Positions 28,961-41,105 of a stretch of DNA of 64,000 nt are shown one piece after another. The position numbers and the translations under genes are program-made. Location: positions 4,340,001 through 4,404,000 of the forward strand of contig JBHGNT010000014.1 of assembly GCA_043228905.1 (NCBI GenBank). The letters are read 5' to 3'. Numbering within the stretch: position 1 is the stretch's first letter; each line of letters starts with the position of its first letter. The notes under the pieces are model-generated. The model was given only the letters and a program-made list of their open reading frames with translations, had not been told where the DNA came from and searched no databases. This DNA is from Azolla caroliniana (Eukaryota > Polypodiophyta).

Positions 28961-29510
28961 TGTTGGGAAGTCGGTCCCTTCGGATGGGATCTGGTTACAA
29001 ATGAAGAGGACCCAATGAGAACCAGAAGAGATCTGGAAACCGGATCGGATGGACCCGGTGAGAACCAGAAGAGAAGACATATTTGTAAATATGTTTTGAG
29101 TAAGCCTATTGAGGCTATATTTGTAAATAGCCCTAAGTTCATATGAGTATAAATATGACCTAGGGCAATCACAGAAGTGAGAGTTGTCATATTGTTGTAT
29201 GTGCATAACTGTTGTATATATAGAGTGAGAGAGATACAGAGCAATACTTTGTTGTAACCGTCGCCTGGCGAAGATACAGAGCTCGAGGTCGTTGCCTCCA
29301 AGTCTCTGATTGTACCTTTCTTATATAGTGATAGTTTGGAGTCTATGGGCTCCCGTGGTTTTTTCCCTATTTAGGGTTTTCCATGTAAACATCCTGTGTA
29401 CTCTCTATTGTTCGTGTGTGTACGTGTACTAATCTCCAATCCCATTTCTGTGTTTGATTCTCAAAGAAGTGATCTAAGACTCGGTTGTGGCCAAGTGGTA
29501 TTCTCCTCAG
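28961..29510 (+). repeat. Copia 3' LTR (right end uncertain)
   Basis: It begins TGTTGGGAAGTCGGTCCCTT, parallel to the LTR starts at 3036 and 7758. It carries the shared TATA block (gagtataaatatgacctagg, about 29145-29165) and the late ggttgtggccaagtggt phrase (29482-29498). No clean CA end or target duplication was found, so it may be cut. Confidence 0.65.
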
Positions 29511-30008
29511 GACCTGAGATGGGCGTGCTGAGCAAACAAGCCGCCCAAGGAGGTCGAGGAGGGCAGAACCGAACCGGTCGCGGGAAGCAGAACCGGACTG
29601 GACGAGGAGCGTGAGCGAGGCGGGAGGATGCTAGAAGGAGTGGGACGGAAGAACCGGCTACCACAGAAACTGACACCACGATCCGACCTCAAGTTGAGCT
29701 TGAGGGGGAGTGTTGAGCGAGCAAGCTCAACCATATCCGGATCGGCTGAATAAGCCAGAGCCAGATCAGTATCCGGATCGGAGAACGGATTGGTGTCCTA
29801 ATGATATCCGGAACCGGGAGCCGGATCGGATTGAAACCGGTAGGCCGTTAGAGGCCTACGGATCCAACCTAGTATGTAGGCATATTTTTGGGAGTCAGTG
29901 TTAGTCGCTCGTATGAGCATTGAAGTACTTATCAGTACTTTTGTCACTCCTTTATGGACTTGTATAAAACTACACTCTGAGCACATTCTATAGATTTTTA
30001 TGTTCTGT
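29511..30008 (+). mobile_element. Copia pol tail and LTR fragment
   Basis: 29511-29712 holds an Arg/Gly-rich coding remnant and the polypurine tract gagcttgagggggag (29698-29712). An LTR start follows at 29713 (TGTTGAGCGAGCAAGCTCAA) with CCGG-rich U3 and a TATA-like tgtataaaac near 29959. The LTR runs without a clear end into the gag remnant at 30009. The opening matches those at 2025 (inverted) and 32283. Confidence 0.55.
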
Positions 30009-32282
30009 CAAACTACACTGCCAAGATCAAGAACATTTGCGACTTGCTTGGCTCCATCAACATAAACATCAAAGAATACGAGATGGTTCGAGTATGCTTG
30101 GGCAGCCTCGCACAACGATTCGACTCGTTGAGGACAGTAATCTTGGCAAGTGAAAACCCTCCTTCATTCTTCAACCTTCAATCAATGTTATTGGTCGAAG
30201 AGAACCACCTCCAAACCAAAAGCAAGATGTCAGAAGGACAAATGTTCTTCTCGAATTCGGATGGTGGCTGAGGATGAGGTCGAGGCGGTAGAAGAGGTCA
30301 ATTCGACCCATCTCACAAAGGGAACTCAAACCTTCGACATTAAGACAATGGAAGCCATCAAGGAACCTTCGGAAGAAGGGGGAGCTTCCATGCCGAACAA
30401 GGTCAGCAAACGTGGCCCATCACTTGCAACTATTGTGACAAAATCGGCCACCACGAAGAGGAGTGTCAGGCATATGACGTCATACCAAGAGTGGTTTCAT
30501 GACCTAAGAATGCCAGATCGACCCGGCTTCATAGAGACAGGAGACGACACCACACATCTGATTCGGCACATCGGCAACGTTCAATTCGGCAATAACGGCC
30601 AAAACAATTGCATCAAGAATGTCTTGCAGGTGCCCACAATAACAAAGAATTTGGTCTCGGTCGGCCAAATCGTGGAGCAAGGCATGCAAGTCCGCTTCAA
30701 CAACGAAGGTTATTTCATCGAGAAAGATGGATAGCTAAGGGACATAGAGACAGTCGAATGTTCATTATCGATTTGAACGAGGTGAAATCAACCATGTATG
30801 CTAAAGGTCTCAAAACCGAGACGAACATCGAATTGTGGCACAAGAGAATCGGCCACATCAACCTTCAACGGCTCTGAGCTATGCAATCAAAGGGATTCGT
30901 CATCGAACTTCCGACATTCGAGCCGAAATGAGTCGACCGAGTATGCGAAGCGTGTCAAGTTGGCAAACAACATCGACTCCCATTCCCGAAGGAGAGTTGC
31001 GCAAGCAAAGGCCTCCTCAACATCATACACTCGGATGTATGGGGACCGGTTCAAACGCCGATGATCTGCGGATGTCAATACTACGTCACCTTCATCGACG
31101 ACTACTCCCGCTACACGTGGATCTTCCTGGTGAAGAAGAAGAGCGAAGTGTTGTCCCACTTCCAAAAGTTGAAGGGCCAAGTCGGAAAAGAAACCAGTCG
31201 ACACATTCTATGCCTACAATCAGACGGAGGCAAGGAGTACTTCTCCGACGAATTCGTCTCCTACCTCCAAGGTGAAGGCATTCGGAGAGAATTGATGTGC
31301 CAACACACACCCCAACAAAATGGAGTCGCGGAAAGGAAGAATCGGCAAATACTAGAGGTAGCACGCGCCATGATGCATGAGAAGCACATGCCGAACTTCT
31401 ATTGGGTTGAAGCGGCATCCACAACCGTCTATCTCATGAACTAGTGCACCACCAATGGAGTGCATGAGCTAACTCCATACGAGCTCCTTATCGGAAGGAA
31501 GTTGATCCTGTCGTACCTCAAGGTGTTCAGAAGCATTGTGAATGTACGCATCCCGAACGAACAACAATAGAAGCCCAACACGAAGTTAGAGAAATGTATC
31601 CTCGTCCGAGAAGAAGGCATACAAGTGCTATAACCCTTCGACCCGAGTGGTTCGGGTGAGTCGAGACGTAGTCTTCGACAAATCGGCATCTTGGTACAAG
31701 CCCAATTCGGCTACACCCGACCCGACCGAGGAAGAGTTGAACATCAACTCGGAGGACGATATTTGGACAAGTCTTCTACCAAAGGACAATCTAAGCCCAC
31801 CCGACCTTCAAGCATTCCAAGCACGTCACGGCCAAGTACGACATTGGACAAAGGCAAAGGTAAGATGCCCGAATATGAAGTCGACCACCCTGACGATAGT
31901 GATTCGGATGTGTCGGCTCCCTCACTAGACAGTGAGTTTGGTGTACCCATCATGCAAACTTCGACGCTCTTCTAGAGAGAAGAATTTTGTTACTCAGCAC
32001 GGTTACAACGAGTATATGGCCGATCATTATGCCTTCGCAATGAAGGTAGCGGTCGAACGAGAGCTCAAGCCCTCCACCGAAGTGGCTCATGACCCACGAT
32101 GGGTGAAAGCAGTCCACCCAAGCCTTTGTCACAGGCTTGAGGGGGAGGAACCGAAACTGCCACGAAACGAAAATGTTGAAGGCCGAAGACGCTGAAAGTT
32201 GCACAGAAGCCAACATAAAAAACCAGACAATGCCGAAACCAAAATTGGATGTCGGACGCCTCACACTTGAGCTTGAGGGGCG
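30009..32282 (+). pseudogene. Copia relic: gag-protease-integrase, no RT or RNase H
   Basis: Homologous to the left-edge element. Gag end from 30030 (ICDLLGSININIKEYEM), a zinc knuckle in another frame (CNYCDKIGHHEEEC, about 30430-30471), GAG-pre-integrase text (TITKNLVSVGQIVEQGMQVR, 30639-30698), and integrase core (YYVTFIDDYSRYTWIF 31078-31125, LQSDGGKEYFSDEF 31214-31255, NGVAERKNRQ 31319-31348), then the C-terminal region. The first catalytic Asp region is frameshifted; the second (SDGG) and Glu (AERK) are visible. After EYMADHYAFAMKVAVERELK (32012-32071) it jumps to a short tail and polypurine tract, so RT and RNase H are missing. Many stops. Non-autonomous or simply decayed. Confidence 0.75.
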
Positions 32283-32715
32283 TGTTGAGATATCAAGCTC
32301 AACTATATTTCGTTAGCTAGTCAACACACATAACTTAGTAGTTACCAAGATATAATCTAGTTAGTGTGTTGACCTTATGCCTTAAATAGCATTTTGTACT
32401 TGAGTGGGATACATTGTAGATCCTCCACTCCCATGTTCATTTAATATAGGACTTTCACGATTATACCTATATTCTACTCACACATGTGCACCATTGCACA
32501 TGAGTTGTATATATACCTCATTGTGGGTATTTTTGTATTTGATGATGCTTTTAATATAGTTAATCATCCCCTATCTTGTCTCGTTGTTTATAGTATTAAC
32601 TTCCTCTCTCTCTTCCTTTCACACACATACACACGTATATCACTTAATCTTTTGCTTAGCTTAATCACATAATTAGGTACTAGTTAACCTTTAGTTAATT
32701 ACCTAATTCTTAACA
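32283..32715 (+). repeat. 3' LTR of RT-less Copia relic
   Basis: It begins TGTTGAGATATCAAGCTCAA after gagcttgaggggcg. The likely end is TTCTTAACA at 32715. A TATA-like cttaaatagc lies near 32370. The 5' partner is not clearly identified, so the right end is provisional. Confidence 0.55.
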
Positions 32716-34978
32716 AAAATCATACACATACATATGTTCATGCAAACATTAAAATCATACACCTACATACGTTCATCCAAACATTAATAAACGTTCATAC
32801 GTTTATACACACACACACACTTACACTCATTCAATCACACACATGCATACATACGCACATTCATTAAATTATACTCATACCCATACACATATAAATGAAT
32901 TCAAATATTTATACCTCTTTCCATTTGTGCAACCAGCCCTTACTTAAGTGTGGTTTCTCAAATCTTGTTTTTCGTCAAATTTGCTCCAAATTCGCATAAC
33001 TTTATGTTGTGATCTCGGATTTTAGAGTTGAAAAATCTAACAAAATCCTTGTTCGATTGCATTTTTTCACCAAAGAATCAGATTACCAATAATCACATAT
33101 ATGTTGATGTAAAAACAACATATTGCATAAAAGTTCACAATTAAATCTGATACAACTAACAATTGGCAACGGTTTGATTCAGTATAACAGTGCCAAATTC
33201 AAACCATTTAAAATTTTTGAAACTTAAACCGAACCGAACTACGAAACCATTTAAACCAAACCATCACAAAAAATTGAAACTGTTAAAACCATGGTTTTGC
33301 AATTCAGTTAACTACGAAACCATTTAAACCAAACCATCACAAAAAATCGTAACTATTAAAACCGTGGTTTTGCAATTCAGTTTTGGTTTTCAAGTTACGT
33401 CAAAAATGAAACTTTCATTTTTTTTTAAATGAAAGGGTTGTTCAAAAAAAAAAATTAAGAAAATAATCAAGTGGCAACCCTAAACTGCCAATCTATTTAA
33501 ACCATGTTTGCAACCATATAAACCAAACCAAACCAAACCTTTGATCTTGGAAACCGAATCGTTAAAAAAAAACTGAACCTGAAATTGAACCAAGTTACTC
33601 CTTAGTGCCTTAGTTTTACTACATATCCTATGTAAAATGGGGTTTTCTCATTATAAATTGGAATATTTTTACTGTTAGAGCTAAATGTAATGTGCAAAAT
33701 TTATAGTTGTTTTTATTTTAATATTTACGTATTCTGAAATAATTTATATACCATGGTCTTGGATTTGGTGGTGATTAAGGAGCATGGTGAAATTTTTGGC
33801 ATCAAAATCCTAGTAACGAGTGGAAAATCACAAGTCAATCAATTGTTTTTGTGGGAGCCAAACTTTCATCTTGCACCTTTGAGTGATTGATACACCACGA
33901 TTCATCCACTCCCACGAGGTTCATGGCGGCATTTTGGGCTTGGAAATTCACTCACACTAGAGTGATTTGTTGGTAAGAAAAAATAGTCAAGGACGGTGGG
34001 GTTCGAACATTTGACCATGGGTCCATTATTGGACATAGAAAGTCACTAGTTCAAATCTCTATTCCAAGAAATTATGGGTTGAAATCTTTTACCATGACTA
34101 TGGTATTTTGAATGTTGCAGAAATTTGGTATATCAAAATTTGGTGGTGAATGTGATGATTGAGATTCATCATCTCCTATTAGTGTAGAATGAAGATAGCC
34201 TTAATCACATCAAGAACCCCTCCAAGTCCATTATTTTGGTTCAATCATATGTTATTCCTACCCTTCCTTCTAAAACCATTGTGCATGGGCATGCTAGTGG
34301 CCCCAAACCATTAAGCTCGTCAACACTCCTTGGTTGCTAGATACGATTTTAGAATATGAAGTCATCATAACCATTTTCGAGCTCTCGCCCTCACCTGCGC
34401 CTTTCCCTACAATGCGCCTCATTTCTCACCTCTCTTTTCTCATGAAATATGTTGTCTTGTGGGTATGCTATGTGCTTGCACTCCGATGCATATGTAAATG
34501 TCCATTAACTATGATTTAAGGTGTAAAATAATAATATTAAATACTTCTTATAGTATGCATTGCAATAGAAAAATGGGCCAATTATATTTGGTTACTCAGG
34601 CAACATTTATAACTTTAAAGTTAAATAACAAGATAGTTGAAAGTGAACTTTATACAAAAGCATCTCGAAGGTTGTGTTGTCACGTAAACACTGTGTGTGA
34701 TACTTGAGTGGGACCATAGGGATCTTGGACCAAGGAGTCAAAAAGATGAAGGAGATGGCTTGTCGTAGACATGTCTAATCGGCAACCTGTCTTGTCAAGT
34801 GCACTTGTCGACAACTTCAACTTGTTGAGCAGCCTAGTCAAAGGCTTTGACTAGTGAAACGCCCTAGTCGATCGCTCGACTAGTCAATGATTTACCTAGT
34901 CCAACATGCTAGTCGAACGCTTGATTAGCCGATAATTCCCATAGTCGAACGGTCGACTAGTTGACAGATCGGCTAGTT
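32716..34978. other. AT-rich intergenic DNA, no gene recognised
   Basis: Microsatellite-like CA/TA-rich sequence (32716-32890), then AT-rich DNA with a 73-bp tandem duplication at 33238-33383 (actacgaaaccatttaaacc at 33238 and 33311). Short ORFs near 34334 and 34498 look random. From 34780 the phrase gactagtcg recurs, also common in the U3 of the LTR at 48201, so this may be old LTR debris. Confidence 0.5.
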
Positions 34979-35195
34979 GAAGAAGCCTTTGTCGAGGAAA
35001 GATGACTAAGTTGTAGCCTGAATTTTTCCTAAGGCACGAATGTTCGACTAGTGAAAGAAGCCTTTGTTGAGGGGAGATGCTTGAGCAATAGCCCGCATCT
35101 ATCCTAAAGACACGAATGTTCAACTAGTCGAAGAAGCCTTTGTTGAGGGGAGATGCCTGAGCCATACCTTGAATCTATTCGAAGGCACATTTACG
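34979..35195 (+). repeat. 75-76-bp tandem repeat, about 2.8 copies
   Basis: agaagccttt recurs at 34981, 35056 and 35132. The unit also holds gagatgcttgagc, tcctaaggcacgaatgtt and gactagtc. Diverged copies, non-coding. Confidence 0.75.
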
Positions 35196-35196
35196 T

Positions 35197-35217
35197 GGGG
35201 GGGGGGGGGGGGGGGGG
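35197..35217 (+). repeat. Homopolymer run of 21 G
   Basis: An uninterrupted G run between the 75-bp repeat and a SINE-like unit. It could be a SINE tail seen from the other strand (a C run), a true G tract, or an assembly artefact. Confidence 0.9.
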
Positions 35218-35356
35218 ACCTTTTCATTAAATGCAAATGTCCATTCCCCAACATTAAAGTAAATAAAAATAATATACTTAAATACAACCCCTCTAGAAAG
35301 AGTCAAACCTTACACCTCTTACACGTTGAATGGTCCTAACCACTCGGCCATTCAAT
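35218..35356 (-). mobile_element. Possible tRNA-derived SINE fragment
   Basis: The minus strand reads TGGCCGAGTGGTTAGG (35335-35350), a good RNA polymerase III A box of the Ser/Leu tRNA style. About 30 bp on it has AGGTTTGACTC (35300-35310), a fair B box. An AT-rich body and then the C run follow. No cloverleaf closes, so it is not a tRNA gene. No target duplication was found. Confidence 0.4.
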
Positions 35357-35359
35357 TTT

Positions 35360-35969
35360 ATTACATTTTGAATGGTTTACTTTCTTATATTTACATTTTC
35401 GATCTCCCTTTCCCATGTGCTACACATTCTCTCTCTTGCTTTTTCTCTCATGCTTTCACACCATCCCTTATCCCATTTTCACTTGCATTTCCCACTTTCG
35501 GCACGCCACATCACGACAACGCATTATAATAGGGAGATAACCATGTTTTAAGAGAGAATACATATATAAAGTGATTTTAACATAACATAAATATTTCGTA
35601 ATCAATGTGATTCTTATGTGTTTTTTGGAAGTGGTATGATATTCGATAGACTCTCATTTCAATTTGTGTAGGTTTGTGGTGTATTTTTAGTTTTTGATGT
35701 CTTTGAAGCCATACATTGTCTACATAGCAATATTCCCATGACACTAAGTCTATGTTTCTATGGTTAGGATCAGATTAAGCTTAATTAGTGGGTTCAGAAG
35801 CACATATAAGAGGTATGGTCACAAGCTTTATACAAATTGTCATTCAACAATGCCATACATTCATTAGAGATGTATAACAACATTCGAGTACAAACAATGG
35901 GTAAACTAAGTGCATTTTTCTTGTAGTTGTTGTCTTTATGGGATTTTGATATCAAATGATAAGCAATGG
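35360..35969. other. AT-rich intergenic DNA, nothing recognised
   Basis: No domain-bearing ORF, no repeat boundaries and no RNA gene were seen. Confidence 0.5.
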
Positions 35970-37370
35970 TAGGCCAACATACATGATTTGGAACTCATGA
36001 TAATAACTCGAGCAAGGTTGATAACAAACCGATGGGGGATGTGCGAGAAGATGCATGGTTCGGTCTATTTGATGAGGCTGGAATGGTTAAGTTGGTGAAG
36101 GGTGTGAGTGGATCGAGAAGAGATACATTTTTTGGGGAGAGGCAGAGTAGGGGCACTTGGCACCCAGTTCGAGTGGTGGCGGAGGTTGATAACATCTAGA
36201 AGACAAAACCGGATGTTACTAAGGTGGAACCCCATTGGAAATTATGGGTATATGGTTCTCGTCCCCTCGTTGAACTAGAATGGGACCCAGGGGATTTCAG
36301 GTGGAAACATGGTGGCAAACTCTGCCACTTCTTCGAATATAGCACTAAATTGGGGCAGACTTTACAACTGTAGCTCGATGGTCCCCTTCGTGATGGATGG
36401 CAATCACTGGGCATCCCTAACGAGGTGCTCATTACCTTTTGGAAGGGTCTCTGGCATCTCCACATGCCTGAAAAAATCAAGCTCTTTTGGTGACAGATTG
36501 GTCATAATGTGGTTCCCGTTGGCGAGTGGCTAGGTAAAAGTGGCGGCCCGATAGGTTGCCCACTTTGCTCTTCACCTATTGAGTCTCTGATACACTGTCT
36601 TTGGGGTTGCCCTCAAGCTCAAAAGGTATGGGACAGAGTCACTCGCCTCCTTGCGGCATGTGAAGTGGATGGAACAACATTGTGGAGTGTTGCGGCATCG
36701 ATTGACCACTCGGCTGATAGGTGGACAGACGCCTTCAATGCGGATAGCTAATGCTATGTATACACGAGAGGCAAAATTGTCAAGATCCGCTTTGAGAGAG
36801 ACTTGTTGTCCGCATCCCCTAGGTTCCTGGAAATTTGGAGATTGATCGCAGGCTTCACCTTGTGGTATGTCTAGAAAGCACGATGCTTAAAGGTTTTCCA
36901 AGATCTGGTATAGCCCCCAGAGGAAGTGATCATGGATATATGGTTCACGCTTATTAGTTGCCTACGAGGGTAATTGGGCGAGGTTTGCAACCATTCCAAT
37001 GATGTGGCCACTGCCCGGTTGCGCTTTTGGCAGAAATGGTAGAACATGCCTATGGTGACGCTAGGAGAAAGTGGCCCGAGGTGGAACTACCAGCCCCCAC
37101 ACTGGTTGTTTCCTTCTCACATGCCTCCCTCCCTTCGTTGTAGGCCCCAGGAGTCGGCTCATACTGACCGACACTAAAGGCCGCTGCTTTTAGTTATAGG
37201 TATCTACTTACTTTAGGTAGTCAGTTTGAAAAACTATGTAAGTAGTCTCATTTTCTTGATCTTGATCGGAGGGAGATTCCGCGTTTTGTGTATAAGCTTC
37301 CTTGTATAGTCTCCTTGTAATAATCCTAATACTCCTTATAATGGGAAAGTAGCTTCATTTTGGAAAAAAA
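35970..37370 (+). pseudogene. LINE (non-LTR retrotransposon) ORF2 C-terminal relic
   Basis: Spread over shifting frames from about 36000: a WRVWVYGSRPL-like region, GIPNEVLITFWKGLWHLHMP, then MPEKIKLFW leading into a zf-RVT-like Cys/His module (GCPLCSSPIESLIHCLWGCP, 36558-36617) and QAQKVWDRV. This module typically ends plant LINE ORF2 proteins. The 3' end is marked by gaaagtagcttcattttgg and an A run (about 37346-37371). RT and endonuclease were not found, so it is a 5'-truncated, decayed copy. Confidence 0.65.
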
Positions 37371-38085
37371 AATACTAATACTCAAAATAGTGTATCACTA
37401 CCAAAATGTCTTTTGCATTGGATCACAAAAATAATGGTTATATGTAGAAACCAGACTCAAAGGTTCTCTACATTTCACGTCATTGAAGAAAGTCATTGCC
37501 ATACCTATCATGATGAAACTCATTTCTACCATATATTTGCATTTTATATATTAAATTCATATCGTATGAATGTATTATATACTTATATAATTGATCGTAA
37601 TATATACATATATACATATGAATGTGAGCTAAGGTTTTGCTCTTCTTCTTACATAGTATATACATATATACTATGTAAGTAGTCTCATTTTCTTGATCTT
37701 GATCGGAGGGAGATTCCGTGTTTTGTGTATAAGCTTCCTTGTATAGTCTCCTTGTAATAATCCTAATACTCCTTGTAATGGGAAAGTAGCTTCATTTTGG
37801 AAAAAAAAATACTAATACTCAAAATAGTGTATCACTACCAAAATGTCTTTTGCATTGGATCACAAAAATAATGGTTATATGTAGAAACCAGACTCAAAGG
37901 TTCTCTACATTTCACGTCATTGAAGAAAGTCATTGCCATACCTATAATGATGAAACTCATTTTTACCATATATTTGCATTTTATATATTAAATTCATATC
38001 ATATGAATGTATTATATACTTATATAATTGATCGTAATATATACATATATACATATGAATGTGAGCTAAGGTTTTGCTCTTCTTC
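37231..38085 (+). repeat. 437-bp tandem duplication of LINE tail plus flank
   Basis: 37231-37667 recurs from 37668 with few differences: tatgtaagtagtctcatttt at both starts, and gcattggatcacaaaaataa at 37420 and 37857. Each copy holds the LINE 3' end, its A run and about 270 bp of AT-rich flank. The ORFs inside (37413, 37850) are chance. Confidence 0.85.
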
Positions 38086-38280
38086 TTTTTTCCAAAATGA
38101 AGCTACTTTCCCATTAGTTAGGAAGGATTATTACAAAGAGACTGTACAAGGAGGCTTAAACATAGATCGGGGAATCTCCCTCCGATCAAGTTCAAGAAAA
38201 TGAGACTAGTTACATCGCCTTTCAGACTGACTACTTCATGTAAGTACCTAAAGCTAAAACGGTGCCCTTCAGTGATGGCT
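38085..38280 (-). repeat. Inverted copy of the LINE 3' tail
   Basis: ccaaaatgaagctactttcccatt (plus strand from 38090) is the reverse complement of the LINE tail at 37346 and 37783. The match continues through cgatctatgttt-like text to tcaagaaaatgagact (38188-38203), with more divergence. With the direct copies it gives an inverted pair that could fold back. Confidence 0.7.
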
Positions 38281-40895
38281 AGGGTTTTGCTCTTACTTTC
38301 AAACATTAACCTGTAATGCTTCCTTCATAGAGCATTCACATCCTCTCTTGGGAACTCCGAACAACATATAACCCTTGTTTTTCTCTCAAATTTGGATCCA
38401 TTGGAAATACCACAATAATTATGGAATCCATATCATCAAAATGTCAATATTCCAATGTTAAGGCAACGTCTCGACTCTCTACTTTATAGCACAATTGGTG
38501 TAAAATAAATAGGTCTCTCATTTAACTTAAATTGTTGTTTAAGGGTAGCTCTATATGTAAATTTAGAATTTGGTTCTTTTGATTTCAGTTTAAGTTTAAA
38601 CATGTCAAATTTAAACAAGGGGGTATGTTTTGTACTGTTTGTACGGTGATTCCATCCCATGATTGTCATGATATTTTGAGGAGAACTTTTCATAAATATG
38701 CTTATGATAACACTTTATATGTAGGAATGTATGAGTAAAGAGCGTCTTTTTTTAGAGTATATGCCTACATGTATCAATAGCTAATGAGTTTAATATTTCC
38801 AAGGTTTCTTTAAGTGCCCTTGCTTAAAAAGAAGTACGAATTAATATTTCGATAAATCAAAGAAGTTGATTTTTGTGAGGTATAAAAATAATTGTTTTTT
38901 GATGTGTAATCATGTTAAGCCAATTGATTAATTTATTAATACCTCTAAGCATATAATTGAAAGTAGAGGACAATAATAATGTATTATTGGTAAGCACATT
39001 TAAAGTTTCTGAGTCTTGAACTATAGGGACATCCAAATTTAGAAAAACTTGAATTATATGAGGATAACTTTTTCAATAAGATATTATTGTAAGCATATTT
39101 TTTGAAATATAATGTTATTCTAAATTAAGCGAAACTTGTGAGAATCTTATCGATTTATTCCGTTCTTTAGATTGTATGTCTCAAAATCTAACAAAACAAA
39201 CATCATGATTTCCATGGAATTCTGAGCGAATACACTGATATTTGAGAGCATCCTTATGTAAACTACCTACCTTTTCGAAACATCATGTCGAAGAATGTTA
39301 ATAGAGAAAGGTTGTGCTCTAATATGAAGCACAACCACATCCATTTGTTAATAAAGCCGAATAAGATGAATTATATATGGTAATATACCACTTTTAGTTT
39401 ATCAATATTTCTTATTGTTAAAAGGTAGTCTATGAGGAGATGCATGATTTTTTATGTAAAGCCCATGTAATCAATACATCTCTATGGTTATGATTTAAGG
39501 ATCCCTTTATCCTTGCAATTGGGAAATACATTTTCAAAAGTGTCACACATATGGTTTTTACCATACATTTGTTTACATTTCTAGTAATTCATTTAACCTT
39601 GCTTGAACCTACACCTTAAACAATAAAAGCACTTTATAACTAAACTCTAGATGTATTGTTTTAGATTTGGATTTAAAATCGATATCATTCTATAGTTAGA
39701 ATATCAAATAATCACATTTTCGGGAACTACAATAGAAGTTGAAAAGGCATATATTCACGTGGTGTTCACTTATAGTTAATGAAAAGTTTAGTCACGATGA
39801 CTGCAATATTGAATCCTACATAATACATATATCAAACAAATTGCCCATATTTATTCTTCATTAGTGAAAGATACATGCCACTTTCTTTGTATGTAAATCA
39901 ATACAATGTACTTTTTACATCTCTATATTTTAATACATACATGGATACTTCATATGTCAAACATTCTCACTAGAAATTATATAGCTGCTTGTTTTTCTAA
40001 TTTAACAATCATTTAATCAAGCGTCAGAATATTTTATCAATAATACTTTCTTTACCTATTTAGCATTTCAACCTCTAACTAAGCCAGATTTTTGCAAATA
40101 TTACAAGGAATGGGTATCAAGGGTCCCCCTAGTGGAAAATGGATGCATTATATGTACTTTATTCTCTTTTATTAAGAATTGTAGCATAAAGACTCCAAGA
40201 ATCAAGGAGAATGCCATTTACATAGCCATTCTATAGAATGAAGTGATTGATAAGCCTACTTCTATCCACCAATAGGATTAAAGCAATGCAAATGTGAAAT
40301 AAAATCTTGGATATTTACACTTTACACAACACAAACACTATGATCACATCATACCTTGATTTTATGTCTATTTGGGTTTTGGTTGTTTTAGAAGATTAAT
40401 TAATTATATCTTCGTTGCATTGTGGTGCATGTAGGACAATGGGAAATAACAATGAAGAAATCTAAAAATATTAAAACTTATGAATAATATGAGCAATAAT
40501 GGCATATCTCACAATAAGCATTCATGACATAAACATTAGTGGCATACAATATAGCAAACAATAATACCTAGACATGGGTTTCAACTAATGGATATATTCC
40601 TACTTCCCAAGCCTATATCTTTGTGTTATGATCATTACCACCACAAAAGGTGAGATATAATTCTCAAGAAGAAAATAATTTAAAGCTAAGGGTTTACAAT
40701 ATGAGTACGATGAACATTCTAGAATGAATGAGTTACAAAGATGTTGGGTTTAGTATGCATAGAACATGTCATTTCGCTTTATCCTTAAAAATGTACATTT
40801 TTGAAAATGACATGGATATTGAATCATGTGGACACACACAAAAGAGTATCCACATGATGAAAATACCACAAGAAACTATACATGTAAACGTTTCC
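38281..40895. other. AT-rich intergenic DNA, no gene recognised
   Basis: No ORF of note, no TE signature and no RNA gene were found by eye. Confidence 0.5.
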
Positions 40896-40982
40896 TATAA
40901 ATAAACTTATTGTATTCGGTATGTTACAAGGTGGTAGAGAAAGCGTGAGAGTTAGAGTTAGAGTTAGAGTTAGAGTTAGAGT

Positions 40983-41018
<36 letters not shown>

Positions 41019-41105
41019 AAGAGAAGAAATATTTGTTTATCTCTAATTGAGAAAGAGATAGAAAGAGTCTGATCTTGCACTCAAAAGTTACAAAGTCTAA
41101 AAATG
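40896..41105 (+). promoter_or_regulatory. Candidate promoter and 5' UTR exon of the ubiquitin-like gene
   Basis: TATAAATA at 40896-40903 is followed at about 50 bp by six GTTAGA hexamers (40951-40986) and a GA run to about 41013. Plant 5' UTRs are often GA-rich. At 41103-41110 the sequence is ATG then GTAAG, a good donor. Splicing to the AG at 42114-42115 would give an ATG in frame with the gene at 42119, adding two residues. The alternative is an old LTR fragment, since LTRs here also have TATA then GA about 90 bp later. Confidence 0.35.
40951..41030 (+). repeat. GTTAGA hexamer and GA microsatellite
   Basis: Six perfect GTTAGA units, then GA dinucleotides, then agagaagagaagagaag. Simple sequence. 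Confidence 0.9.

Noticed and set aside
33980-34080. Possible SINE around a ggttcgaac motif
   Set aside because: No matching A box at the right distance and no tail or target duplication.
35297-35350. tRNA gene (Ser/Leu type)
   Set aside because: A and B boxes are present but acceptor and anticodon arms do not pair; kept only as SINE-like.
37413-38203. Paired ORFs of 89 and 117 codons
   Set aside because: They repeat only because the 437-bp segment is duplicated; composition is that of AT-rich flank.
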